Shown here piece after piece: positions 34,330-42,246 of a DNA stretch of 59,687 bases (its first letter is position 1; every line of letters begins with the position of its first letter). The stretch comes from Firmicutes bacterium UBA7510 (GTDB lineage: Bacteria > Bacillota > Clostridia > Tissierellales > Sedimentibacteraceae), in the NCBI GenBank assembly GCA_002479485.1, contig DLNM01000005.1, forward strand, positions 1 through 59,687, written 5' to 3'. Under the pieces are notes generated by a model. It worked only from the letters and a program-made list of their open reading frames with translations. It did not search any database and was not told the DNA's origin. Made by a program: the position numbers and the translations under genes.

Positions 34330-35952
34330 TTAAATATGCTGAACTGTGTTAATAATACTTGGAACAATCTGTTTCTTTCTTGATATGCACTTTGGTATAT
34401 AAACACCTTGATATATTTTTTCTAATTCAAAAATATTTTTTACTAATTTTTCTTTTTCTGATGTATAGAACAGATAAGAACCTTCATTAATTATATCGGT
34501 AACAGCCATAATATTTAAATAATATCCTTTTGAGGATGTTGTTGTGTCAATAAACTTAATATAATCATTTTTATGATTCATTATATCATCTATGCTTAAG
34601 GTAAATACCTGTGAAATTCCAATTTTTTTAGAATCAATATCAAATCTTTTGAAGTCCTGATAATATACCTCTTCAACTGTTTTACCACTAAGAGAGGTCC
34701 CTGCTTTAAACATCTGCATAGAATAATCATATACATCAAGATTTAATAGACTTGATAATTCTTCAACTGCAGTTTTATCTTTCTCTGTAGTAGTTGGTGA
34801 TTTAAACATCAATGTATCCGAAAGTATACCAGAAATCATTAATCCAGCAATTTTATTATCTATATTTATATTGTTTTCTTTATACATATTGTAGATTATA
34901 GTGTTTGTGCTTCCAACCGGCATATTTCTAAAGCTTATAGGTAATGATGTTGATATATCGCCTATTTTATGATGGTCTATAACTTCTAGTATTTCAGCTT
35001 CATCTAAGCCATCTACACTTTGACCATACTCATTATGATCCACCAATATAACCTTCTTTTTAGCTGGATTAAGTAAATGTCTTCTACTTAATATTCCTAA
35101 ATATTTATTATCTCTTGTAACAATAGGGAATTTTGAATGTTTCGAATTTTCAATTTCTTCTTTACATTCCTCTAAATAATCATCCTCTTCAAATTTTATT
35201 ATAGGTGATTTTATCATTATATCAGACACATATTTTGATAAACTAATATTTTTAGTTGTATAGTAAGTTTTGTACGGCGAAATAATTAAATTTACTTTAT
35301 TTTCCTTCGCATGAGTAATAAGACTATCTGGTATGTCTAAATCTCCTGTAATAATTATTAGTTTTGCCTTTTTCTCTATTGCATATTCAATTATATCATA
35401 TCTGTCTCCAACTATTACTATTGAATCACTATTTATTATATTATTAACTCTTAATGTTTCAGTATAAAATGCTGCAACTATTATTTCTCCATCAATGATT
35501 TCGTCAAAATTTGTTATTATTTTAGCGTTTAATGTGCTAACAATATTGCTTAAAGAAGTAGTTAATGTTTTTTGATCAATATTAATTAAACTCATAGCAA
35601 TATCCTTCATTGTTATTATGCCTATTAATCTATTATCATCATCCACTATAGGTAAAGCTCTTAGTTTATTTTCATTCATATAGTAATAAGCATAAAATAC
35701 TGATAAGTGAGCTTTAAATGGATTTACTTTTTCATAGTTTAAATCTTTTACCTGTAATCTAACATTACTAAGAAGCTTAGGTACCTCAACATCAAAATAG
35801 TTTAATACAAATTCTGTCTCCCGATTTATTGCATCTAATATATATGGTTTTGAGCTGTCATTTAATTCATTTTTTAAATTTGATAATGCTATTGCTGAAC
35901 AAACACTATCAGTATCTGGTATTTTATGACCAAAAATTAAATTATGTTTCAT
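34330..35952 (-). CDS. Manganese-dependent inorganic pyrophosphatase with CBS and DRTGG domains
   Basis: The 540-residue DHH-family enzyme hydrolyses pyrophosphate to phosphate in the cytoplasm. It has the metal motifs GHKIPDTDSVCSA near the N-terminus, LVDHNEYGQ and VIDHHKIGD. Between them lies a regulatory insert: CBS domain (about 68-125), DRTGG-like region (about 130-245) and a second CBS (about 250-305). CBS-PPases of this type are controlled by adenine nucleotides. The ATG at 35952 follows GGAGG; the in-frame ATG at 35964 is part of the SD, which directly follows a hairpin repeat. Confidence 0.9.
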   Translation of the reverse strand: MKHNLIFGHKIPDTDSVCSAIALSNLKNELNDSSKPYILDAINRETEFVLNYFDVEVPKLLSNVRLQVKDLNYEKVNPFKAHLSVFYAYYYMNENKLRALPIVDDDNRLIGIITMKDIAMSLINIDQKTLTTSLSNIVSTLNAKIITNFDEIIDGEIIVAAFYTETLRVNNIINSDSIVIVGDRYDIIEYAIEKKAKLIIITGDLDIPDSLITHAKENKVNLIISPYKTYYTTKNISLSKYVSDIMIKSPIIKFEEDDYLEECKEEIENSKHSKFPIVTRDNKYLGILSRRHLLNPAKKKVILVDHNEYGQSVDGLDEAEILEVIDHHKIGDISTSLPISFRNMPVGSTNTIIYNMYKENNINIDNKIAGLMISGILSDTLMFKSPTTTEKDKTAVEELSSLLNLDVYDYSMQMFKAGTSLSGKTVEEVYYQDFKRFDIDSKKIGISQVFTLSIDDIMNHKNDYIKFIDTTTSSKGYYLNIMAVTDIINEGSYLFYTSEKEKLVKNIFELEKIYQGVYIPKCISRKKQIVPSIINTVQHI

Positions 35953-35964
35953 AATTACCTCCAT

Positions 35965-35989
35965 AGTGTGAAACGCATTTTTTCACACT
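35965..35989 (-). repeat. AGTGTGAAA hairpin abutting the SD of the pyrophosphatase
   Basis: AGTGTGAAA (35965-35973) pairs perfectly with TTTCACACT (35981-35989) over a 7-nt loop. On the minus strand it runs straight into ATGGAGG. It belongs to the same family as the copies before pfkA and inside the Mrp gene. Confidence 0.85.
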
Positions 35990-35990
35990 T

Positions 35991-36725
35991 TTAATCTCCC
36001 TTTTTACAAACAAATGTTGCTCTAATAGATGTATCATTGTACAAATTTTCAGTGTAACCATCATACACCTTAATTTCTGTAAAACCTACACTGTTAAGTA
36101 TTTTTTCTAGACTTAATACACTGTGAATATAATGAGTTTGTAATTCTGTAATTCGACTATACTTGTCCTTATCTTTAACGAAAAAATTAATTTCCATCGA
36201 CATAGTGTTAGTATTTTTATCTAAATTATTTTCCCAAATATAAAATACTTCTTCCTCATCATATACATAAGTCTCATTCATAGAATTATACTTATATTCT
36301 GTGCTAATGTCAAAAATAAATTTTCCATTTTTCTTTAAATGATTATATACTTTCTCAAAGAATAGTATTGCAGGGTTTTCATTTAAGTAATTTACCCCGT
36401 CACAACAACATATACACACATCAAAAGTCTGATCAATCTTAAACTTTACCATATCTTGATTTAATATATTGACATTTCTATATTTTCTTAATTTTTCATA
36501 CGCTTTTATAAGCATTTCTTCTGATATATCAAATGCTGTTATATTTAAATACTCCTGAGCTAAATGGTATGTAATATTCCCTGTTCCACAAGCAGCTTCT
36601 AAAATCTTAGTGCTGTTTTGTGGAATATGTTTTAAAATAAAGCTTGTCCAGTTCTCATAATCAACATCTACCATTAATTCATCGTATATAAACGCAAATT
36701 CCTTATAAAAGTTTTGCCTCATCAT
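35991..36725 (-). CDS. Class I SAM-dependent methyltransferase
   Basis: A 244-residue Rossmann-fold methyltransferase with the SAM motif LEAACGTGNITYHLA (motif I, near residue 40) and FDVCICCCDGVNYL (motif IV position). The N-terminal YKEFAFIYDELMVDVDY is typical of a clostridial family of unassigned substrate. Its start overlaps the end of the SspF-like gene by 23 nt and has only a weak SD (AAAGGG), so translation probably depends on the upstream gene. Confidence 0.85.
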   Translation of the reverse strand: MMRQNFYKEFAFIYDELMVDVDYENWTSFILKHIPQNSTKILEAACGTGNITYHLAQEYLNITAFDISEEMLIKAYEKLRKYRNVNILNQDMVKFKIDQTFDVCICCCDGVNYLNENPAILFFEKVYNHLKKNGKFIFDISTEYKYNSMNETYVYDEEEVFYIWENNLDKNTNTMSMEINFFVKDKDKYSRITELQTHYIHSVLSLEKILNSVGFTEIKVYDGYTENLYNDTSIRATFVCKKGD

Positions 36726-36903
36726 CTATTTTTTTACCCTTTCTTTTTTTGGCAGTCATAATTCCACCTATCCTGCCGCTTTCTTTAGCGGTTAGTCCAC
36801 CCCAACCTAACTCTTCAATTTTATCTATTAATCCAATTTCCTTTGCTATTTCAAGCTTTATTAAATCATTTTCAGTTAAATCCTTTTTTCTATTATTGCC
36901 CAT
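36703..36903 (-). CDS. Alpha/beta-type small acid-soluble spore protein (SspF-like)
   Basis: The 66-residue protein shows the alpha/beta SASP pattern: KLEIAKEIGLIDKIEELGWG, then GGLTAKESGRIGG and a basic tail, most like the short SspF branch. These proteins coat and protect DNA in the spore. A sigma-G-like promoter lies 35 nt upstream, matching forespore expression. The SD TGAGGA is 8 nt before ATG. Its 3' end overlaps the methyltransferase gene. Confidence 0.8.
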   Translation of the reverse strand: MGNNRKKDLTENDLIKLEIAKEIGLIDKIEELGWGGLTAKESGRIGGIMTAKKRKGKKIDDEAKLL

Positions 36904-36937
36904 AATAATATCCTCACATAATAATAATTATGTGCAT

Positions 36938-36966
36938 TATTATCTACAATCAATAAAAAAATATTC
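36938..36966 (-). promoter_or_regulatory. Sigma-G-type promoter of the SspF-like gene
   Basis: On the minus strand GAATA (36962-36966) fits the sigma-G -35 consensus GMATR. It is followed after 17 bp by GATAATA (36938-36944), six of seven matches to CATAMTA. A perfect hairpin CACATAAT / ATTATGTG (36915-36934) covers the expected transcript start. Confidence 0.6.
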
Positions 36967-37020
36967 ATAAAGATTTAACTTTATGACTTTATAATTTCTG
37001 TTAATTATACCTCATTAAGG

Positions 37021-37164
37021 TTATACAATATTTTTGTTTTTATTATTGATAATAGCAATCTTTATTTCTTTTAGCAAAACAACTATTTTGTTCAGTGTAT
37101 ATTGGATGCTAATTAATATAATAAAAAACATTATAATTAAAATAATATAAATTTGTTTTTGCAT
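37021..37164 (-). CDS. Small membrane protein (47 residues)
   Basis: A reading frame too short for routine prediction begins at ATG 37164 with GGAG six bases upstream and ends at TAA 37021. The product starts MQKQIYIILIIMFFIILISI, one hydrophobic helix, followed by a short basic, amphipathic tail ending in NNKNKNIV. It begins 14 nt after the NimA-like gene, with the SD in between, so it looks like the second gene of that operon. The family is unknown. AT-richness alone can create such frames, but the SD, spacing and helix-plus-basic-tail layout favour a real gene. Confidence 0.5.
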   Translation of the reverse strand: MQKQIYIILIIMFFIILISIQYTLNKIVVLLKEIKIAIINNKNKNIV

Positions 37165-37178
37165 TTTTATCTCCAAAA

Positions 37179-37655
37179 CTATTTTTTAGCAGATCTTTTT
37201 GCAGTATATTCACTTACCTCTATTTTTAACGCTGTTATTGCATTAGTGTGTTTTTCTTCAAAATCATATTCTTTGCCATTTGTATATTTTTTCATTATAA
37301 GCTTTAAAGCCTTGATTTTTTCTTCTGTATCTTCAAGTATAAATACTTTTCCATTTCCAATTACACTTTCATAATACATTGTAAATGCACATGGGTACTC
37401 TGCTGTCACAAGCTCATGTGAACAATCCATAGAAAACCAAATATTATTGTTTTCTTTTATTATATCCAATTTTTTGCCCTGTTTCGCTGAATGAAAATAT
37501 AACACTAACTTTTCATTTTCATATTCATAACCAAAATTCATTGGTAATAAATAAGGCTTATCACCATCTAATAAAGATATAGTCATTGACTCACATCTAT
37601 CAACAATACTTAGTATTTCTTTGTTATCAGTTATTTCTCTATCTTTTCTTCTCAT
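37179..37655 (-). CDS. Pyridoxamine 5'-phosphate oxidase family protein (NimA-like)
   Basis: The 158-residue split-barrel flavoprotein has MRRKDREITDNKEILSIVD at the N-terminus and LLPMNFGYEYENEKLVLYFHSA, the pattern of NimA-type proteins. Some family members reduce nitroimidazoles; most have unknown substrates and bind FMN or haem. The SD is AAGGGG. It is divergent from the TetM-like GTPase and has its own promoter. Confidence 0.85.
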   Translation of the reverse strand: MRRKDREITDNKEILSIVDRCESMTISLLDGDKPYLLPMNFGYEYENEKLVLYFHSAKQGKKLDIIKENNNIWFSMDCSHELVTAEYPCAFTMYYESVIGNGKVFILEDTEEKIKALKLIMKKYTNGKEYDFEEKHTNAITALKIEVSEYTAKRSAKK

Positions 37656-37721
37656 ATAATAATCCCCTTATATTATAAAATTTATACAATTTCTAAATTT
37701 GATACATCGTTATACATAATA

Positions 37722-37751
37722 AGTATACCATGCATCACAAATTATTTACAA
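37722..37751 (-). promoter_or_regulatory. Promoter of the NimA-like gene
   Basis: TTGTAA (37746-37751) and TATACT (37722-37727) are 18 bp apart on the minus strand, with TG at the extended -10 position. Confidence 0.5.
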
Positions 37752-37766
37752 TAACAATTTTTAATG

Positions 37767-37802
37767 TTTCAACGCAGTTGAAAGTTTCAATTTTATTGAA
37801 AC
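37767..37802. repeat. Two abutting three-base-loop hairpins upstream of the TetM-like gene
   Basis: TTTCAAC-GCA-GTTGAAA (37767-37783) is directly followed by GTTTCAAT-TTT-ATTGAAAC (37784-37802). They cover the region where the promoter of the GTPase gene should lie (-10-like TAAAAT at about 37808-37813). Confidence 0.8.
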
Positions 37803-37844
37803 TATGATAAAATAACATAACATATAAAATCAAGGAGAATCACT

Positions 37845-39803
37845 ATGAATAAAACTGTAGGTGTTGTAGCACATGTTGATGCTGGCAAAACAACATTAAT
37901 TGAACAACTACTTTACAACACTAATGCAATAAACATTGCCGGGAGAGTAGATAAGCAAAATACTTTTTTAGATTATCACAGCATTGAAAAAAAACGTGGA
38001 ATTACTGTTTTTTCAGAACAAGCAATTATACAATATAAAGACTCTATTATACATTTGGTGGATACCCCTGGACATATAGATTTTTCTTCAGAAATGGAAC
38101 GTTCTTTAAGAATCCTTGACTGCTGTATAGTTATTATTTCTGCTTCAAGCGGAATACAAGCTCATACAGAAACATTATGGAAATTGCTGAGAAAATATAA
38201 TATACCTACAATTTTCTTTATAAACAAGTTAGACATATTAGACTCAGATTTTAATAAGGTGATAGAAAATATAAATACTTTTTTTACTAATGATACCTTA
38301 ATTATGACAAAACCTAATTATATTGACAATAATTTTAAAGATATAATAAATTTATTTAATGACAATCATTTTTCCACTGAAATTATAGAAAAAATAGCAG
38401 AGTATAATGATGATATACTTAATAAATATTTAAATGAAGTAACTATACATTATGAGGAAATTAATAAAGCTATATCAAATTTAACTATTTCATGCAATAT
38501 CTTTCCTATTCTATGTGGTTCAACCTTAAAAAATATAGGTATTTCTTCACTGCTTGATACAATAGATAAGGTGATTAAAACAAATTATAATATAGAAGAT
38601 GATTTTAAAGGTTATGTATATAAAATTAGACATGATGAAAACATGCAAAAGCTTACATTTATTAAAGTATTATCTGGTTCAATAAATGTTAAAGATTCAC
38701 TTACACATAATCAATTTGACGAACATATTGAGGAAAAAATTAATCAAATACGCATTTATAATGGAAATAGTTATACAACAGTACAAAGTTTAAATGCTGG
38801 TGAATACGGTGCAGTGCTTGGATTAAACAACTCATATATATCTGAATGTTTTGGCAATGAAAGCACATATGAAAATATATTAAACCCTGCACTTAGATCA
38901 AAGGTCACTTTTGACACAAAATATAACTATAAAGAAATTTTGAAAATATTTGAAATATTAACACAAGAGGATCCATCCTTAAATGTTTCTTGGATAAGTG
39001 AGCTAAACGAAATACACGTAAATATAATGGGATACATACAACTAGAAATTTTGCAGCACGAGGTAAAAGAACGTTTTAATGTAGATATAAATTTTGATAA
39101 GCCTGAAGTTGTTTATCTAGAAACTATTAAAGAATCAACTATAGGGATGGGGCATTTTGAGCCATATAAACACTATGCGGAGGTTACGTTAAGGATTTCA
39201 CCATCAAACAGGGGTCAAGGCATATCATTTAAATCAGAATTAAGCGTAGATATCTTACAGCTAAGATGGCAAAGAATGATTGAGAAATTAATTATACCAG
39301 CATGTAAAAGAGGAATATTAACTGGTTCAAAACTAACAGATATAAAAATTGGGCTAATAGACGGAAAATCCCATATAAAGCATACAAGTGGTGGAGATTT
39401 TAAAGAAGCAACATATAGAGCAATTAGAAAAGCAATAGAACAGGTTGATAATGTTCTTCTTGAACCATATTACAGTTTCAGCATAACTGTATCTAATGAA
39501 CTCAGCGGAAGAGTAATGACTGATATAACTAAAATGTATGGAACCTTTGATGCACCAACCTCAATCGGAGATAATAGTACAATAGTCGGAAGAGTTCCTG
39601 TTTCAACATTTATTGAATATCCAAGTGTATTAGCAAGCTTTACAAAGGGTAAAGGGCTAATCAGCTTTAATTTAGATGGATATGATATTTGCCACAACCC
39701 AGAAGAGGTTATTGAAAAAATAGGATACGATAGTAAAAGTGATAAAGAACACACATCCCATTCTATTTATGTATCACATGGTAAGACATTTTCTGTTGAA
39801 TAG
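37845..39803 (+). CDS. TetM/EF-G-like translational GTPase
   Basis: The 652-residue protein has the EF-G/TetM architecture: GTPase domain with AHVDAGKTT, RGITVFSEQA, DTPGHIDF and NKLD, then domains II-V. Its length and N-terminus are those of tetracycline ribosomal protection proteins rather than EF-G (about 690). It seems a divergent chromosomal member, so resistance cannot be assumed; removal of a drug or stalled state from the ribosome is the general role. It has an AAGGAG SD, tandem hairpins in its promoter region and a shared terminator with htpG. Confidence 0.85.
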   Translation: MNKTVGVVAHVDAGKTTLIEQLLYNTNAINIAGRVDKQNTFLDYHSIEKKRGITVFSEQAIIQYKDSIIHLVDTPGHIDFSSEMERSLRILDCCIVIISASSGIQAHTETLWKLLRKYNIPTIFFINKLDILDSDFNKVIENINTFFTNDTLIMTKPNYIDNNFKDIINLFNDNHFSTEIIEKIAEYNDDILNKYLNEVTIHYEEINKAISNLTISCNIFPILCGSTLKNIGISSLLDTIDKVIKTNYNIEDDFKGYVYKIRHDENMQKLTFIKVLSGSINVKDSLTHNQFDEHIEEKINQIRIYNGNSYTTVQSLNAGEYGAVLGLNNSYISECFGNESTYENILNPALRSKVTFDTKYNYKEILKIFEILTQEDPSLNVSWISELNEIHVNIMGYIQLEILQHEVKERFNVDINFDKPEVVYLETIKESTIGMGHFEPYKHYAEVTLRISPSNRGQGISFKSELSVDILQLRWQRMIEKLIIPACKRGILTGSKLTDIKIGLIDGKSHIKHTSGGDFKEATYRAIRKAIEQVDNVLLEPYYSFSITVSNELSGRVMTDITKMYGTFDAPTSIGDNSTIVGRVPVSTFIEYPSVLASFTKGKGLISFNLDGYDICHNPEEVIEKIGYDSKSDKEHTSHSIYVSHGKTFSVE

Positions 39804-39806
39804 AAT

Positions 39807-39832
39807 AAAGACGGACTTTTGTCCGTCTTTTT
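39807..39832. terminator. Bidirectional terminator between the GTPase gene and htpG
   Basis: A perfect 10-bp stem AAAGACGGAC-TTTT-GTCCGTCTTT is flanked by T-rich sequence on both strands and touches the htpG stop codon. Confidence 0.88.
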
Positions 39833-41711
39833 ATATCATCAACTCACATACTGCATTTGAATACGCTACTGGATCTTCTATTGAGAGCCCTTCTATTAAT
39901 AAGGCTTGTGAGTATAAAATTTGTGCATAACTTTTTAGTTTTTCTTTATCTGTATCCACCATATTTACCAACTTATTGAATATAGGATGGTTTGCATTTA
40001 TTTCAAGAACTTTTTGAGCTCTAATATTTTGATCATTTGGCATCTGATTTAATACCTTTTCCATCTCTATAGAGATTTCTCCATCTACTGACAAGCACAC
40101 TGGATGGCTTTTAAGTCTTGTTGATAACCTTACTTCCTTTACCTTTCCATCTAGAGAATCCTTTAGTAAGGTAAATAATTCTTTGTTATCTTCAGATTTT
40201 TTAGCAATTTCTTTCTTTTCTTCTTCACTCTCTAGGCCTAAATTACCCTCAGAAATTGACTTAAACTCTTTTTCTTTGTAGTTCATTAATATCCTAATAG
40301 CAAACTCATCTACGTCATCAGTTAAATATAATACTTCATACTCTTTGTCTTTTAATAATTCAATTTGTGGAAGTTGTTCAATTTTTGATATACTTTCACC
40401 ACTTACATAATAAATATACTTTTGTTCTTCTTTCATGCGTGACACATATTCTTCAAGAGTAACAAGCTTATTTTCAATAGATGAATGGAACATTATTAAA
40501 TCTTGCAATAATTCCTTATGCATACCAAAATTGCTATAAAGACCATATTTAATTTGTAATCCAAAGTTTTTAAAGAATTTTTCATAATTTTCTCTATCAT
40601 TTTTTTGCATTAACATTAATTCAGATTTAATTTTCTTTTCTAAATTAGTAGAAATAATCTTTAATTGTCTATCATGTTGTAGCATCTCCCTTGATATGTT
40701 AAGTGATAAGTCTTGAGAGTCTACTAAACCTCTAACAAAGCTAAAATGGTCAGGTAATAAATCTGAGCACTTGTCCATTATCAATACGCCATTTGAATAT
40801 AATTGTAATCCTTTTTCATATTCTTTAGTATAGTAATTATATGGTGCTTTTGAAGGTATAAATAGCATCATATTATAAGTAGCTGTTCCTTCAACACTAC
40901 TGTGAATTACCTTTAATGGATTTTCATAATCATAGAATTTTTCTTTGTAGAAGTTATTATAGTCATCTTCTGTTAATTGACTACTACTTTTTCTCCAAAT
41001 TGGAACCATACTATTTAATGTTTCATTTTCTATATAGCTTTCATACTCTCCGTCTTCGCCTTCCTTTGGTCTATGTTTTTCAACATCCATTTTTATTGGA
41101 TAACGAATATAGTCAGAGTATTTCTTAACTATTGATTTTACCTTGTATTCATCTAAGTATTCATCATAATTTTCATCTTCTGTATTATCTTTTAAGTACA
41201 ATATAATTTCGGTTCCATTTGTATCTTTTTCACATTCTGAAATAGTATAACCTTCAGCGCCCTCTGACTCCCAGCAATAAGCTACATCACCGCCATAAGG
41301 CTTTGTGATAACTTTTACATTTTTACTTACCATAAATGCTGAGTAAAATCCTACTCCAAATTGTCCAATTATTTCTATGTCATCTCTTTTTTCATTTTCT
41401 TGTTTAAAAGCTAAAGAGCCACTTCTTGCTATTGTTCCAAGATTGTTTTCTAGTTCCTCCATATTCATACCACAACCGCTATCGCTAATCGTAATAGTTC
41501 TGTCACTCTTATTAAGCTTAATATTTATAGCAAGTGAGTCTCTGTTAAGTCCAGTGTTACCATCCTTTAATGCATTATAATATAGCTTATCCGTTGCATC
41601 ACTTGCATTTGATATAAGCTCTCTAAGGAAAATTTCGTTGTGTGTATAGATAGAATTAATCATTAGGTCTAATATTCTTTTAGACTCTGCTTTAAACGCT
41701 TTCTTTTTCAT
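39831..41711 (-). CDS. htpG: Molecular chaperone HtpG (Hsp90)
   Basis: A 626-residue Hsp90 with the GHKL ATPase domain (ELISNASDATDKL, ITISDSGCGMNMEEL, GQFGVGFYSAFMVS), middle domain (NLNISREMLQHD) and C-terminal dimerisation domain. It refolds client proteins using ATP. Its promoter contains a perfect CIRCE element, so it belongs to the HrcA heat-shock regulon here. The SD is AGAGG, 12 nt before ATG, which is rather distant. Confidence 0.96.
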   Translation of the reverse strand: MKKKAFKAESKRILDLMINSIYTHNEIFLRELISNASDATDKLYYNALKDGNTGLNRDSLAINIKLNKSDRTITISDSGCGMNMEELENNLGTIARSGSLAFKQENEKRDDIEIIGQFGVGFYSAFMVSKNVKVITKPYGGDVAYCWESEGAEGYTISECEKDTNGTEIILYLKDNTEDENYDEYLDEYKVKSIVKKYSDYIRYPIKMDVEKHRPKEGEDGEYESYIENETLNSMVPIWRKSSSQLTEDDYNNFYKEKFYDYENPLKVIHSSVEGTATYNMMLFIPSKAPYNYYTKEYEKGLQLYSNGVLIMDKCSDLLPDHFSFVRGLVDSQDLSLNISREMLQHDRQLKIISTNLEKKIKSELMLMQKNDRENYEKFFKNFGLQIKYGLYSNFGMHKELLQDLIMFHSSIENKLVTLEEYVSRMKEEQKYIYYVSGESISKIEQLPQIELLKDKEYEVLYLTDDVDEFAIRILMNYKEKEFKSISEGNLGLESEEEKKEIAKKSEDNKELFTLLKDSLDGKVKEVRLSTRLKSHPVCLSVDGEISIEMEKVLNQMPNDQNIRAQKVLEINANHPIFNKLVNMVDTDKEKLKSYAQILYSQALLIEGLSIEDPVAYSNAVCELMI

Positions 41712-41745
41712 AATATATCTTGCACCTCTTTAAATATTATTGTGT

Positions 41746-41772
41746 TGTTAGCACTCTTATTTAACGAGTGCT
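41746..41772. promoter_or_regulatory. CIRCE element (HrcA operator) of htpG
   Basis: The sequence TTAGCACTC (41746-41754), nine bases and GAGTGCTAA (41764-41772) is an exact CIRCE consensus. It lies in the transcribed leader, just after the -10 box. Confidence 0.95.
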
Positions 41773-41781
41773 AATATATTT

Positions 41782-41810
41782 ATATAATAATACTAATTCA
41801 TACAAAAATC
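41782..41810 (-). promoter_or_regulatory. Promoter of htpG
   Basis: TTGATT (41805-41810) and TATTAT (41782-41787) are 17 bp apart on the minus strand, with the CIRCE operator immediately downstream. Confidence 0.65.
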
Positions 41811-41856
41811 AAGAGAAAAAATAATAATTTAGTTTAGTAGCTTAGTAGGTACTTTA

Positions 41857-42207
41857 TTACTTCGGCATACTCTTCTGCGAGTTTAGAGTATGCAAAAAAT
41901 ATAAAAAAAGTTTCTGTCTCCGCAGTAAGATTTACCTTGATTTTTGTAAGGATGGTAAATCTCACTGAAGTCGCATAAACTTTTTTTATATTTCTTGCCT
42001 AAACAGCACCGATAATCAAAGAAAAATCCCCCTTATTTTTCTTTGATTATCGGTTGCTATGAGTAGCGAAGTAGATAAAAAATGTTTATGTGACTTAATG
42101 AAGATTTCCCTACCTTACAAAATTGTGGGAAATCGAATTACGGAAACAGAAACATTTTTTATCTGCTTTGCTTCCCTTAGATTTGCAGTAAAAGTATATC
42201 GAAGTAA
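41857..42207. mobile_element. MITE-like element of nested inverted repeats, no coding capacity
   Basis: The ends are inverted: TTACTTCG at 41857-41864 and CGAAGTAA at 42200-42207, with similarity continuing inward. Inside are two inverted, homologous modules. Module 1 (41892-41998) has a 22-nt outer stem with one mismatch and an inner stem AGATTTACC / GGTAAATCT. Module 2 (42065-42172) has a 23-nt outer stem with two mismatches and inner GATTTCCC / GGGAAATC. Between them stands a perfect 19-bp hairpin (42009-42027 with 42035-42053), and a smaller hairpin GCATACTC / GAGTATGC (41865-41893) precedes module 1. No clear target-site duplication is seen. It fills most of the 535-bp gap between htpG and the Mrp gene; 42208-42246 holds nothing further. 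Confidence 0.65.
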
Positions 42208-42246
42208 CAAACAACTATCTACAACCTTACTCAGTTAAATTATTAT

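Noticed and set aside
41865..42053. Plain transcription terminators for htpG or the Mrp gene
   Set aside because: The region lies upstream of htpG and beyond the Mrp gene end, but the hairpins are too many, are inverted copies of each other and mostly lack a following T run.
41857..42207. CRISPR array between htpG and the Mrp gene
   Set aside because: The repeats are inverted, not direct, and there are no regular spacers or cas genes.
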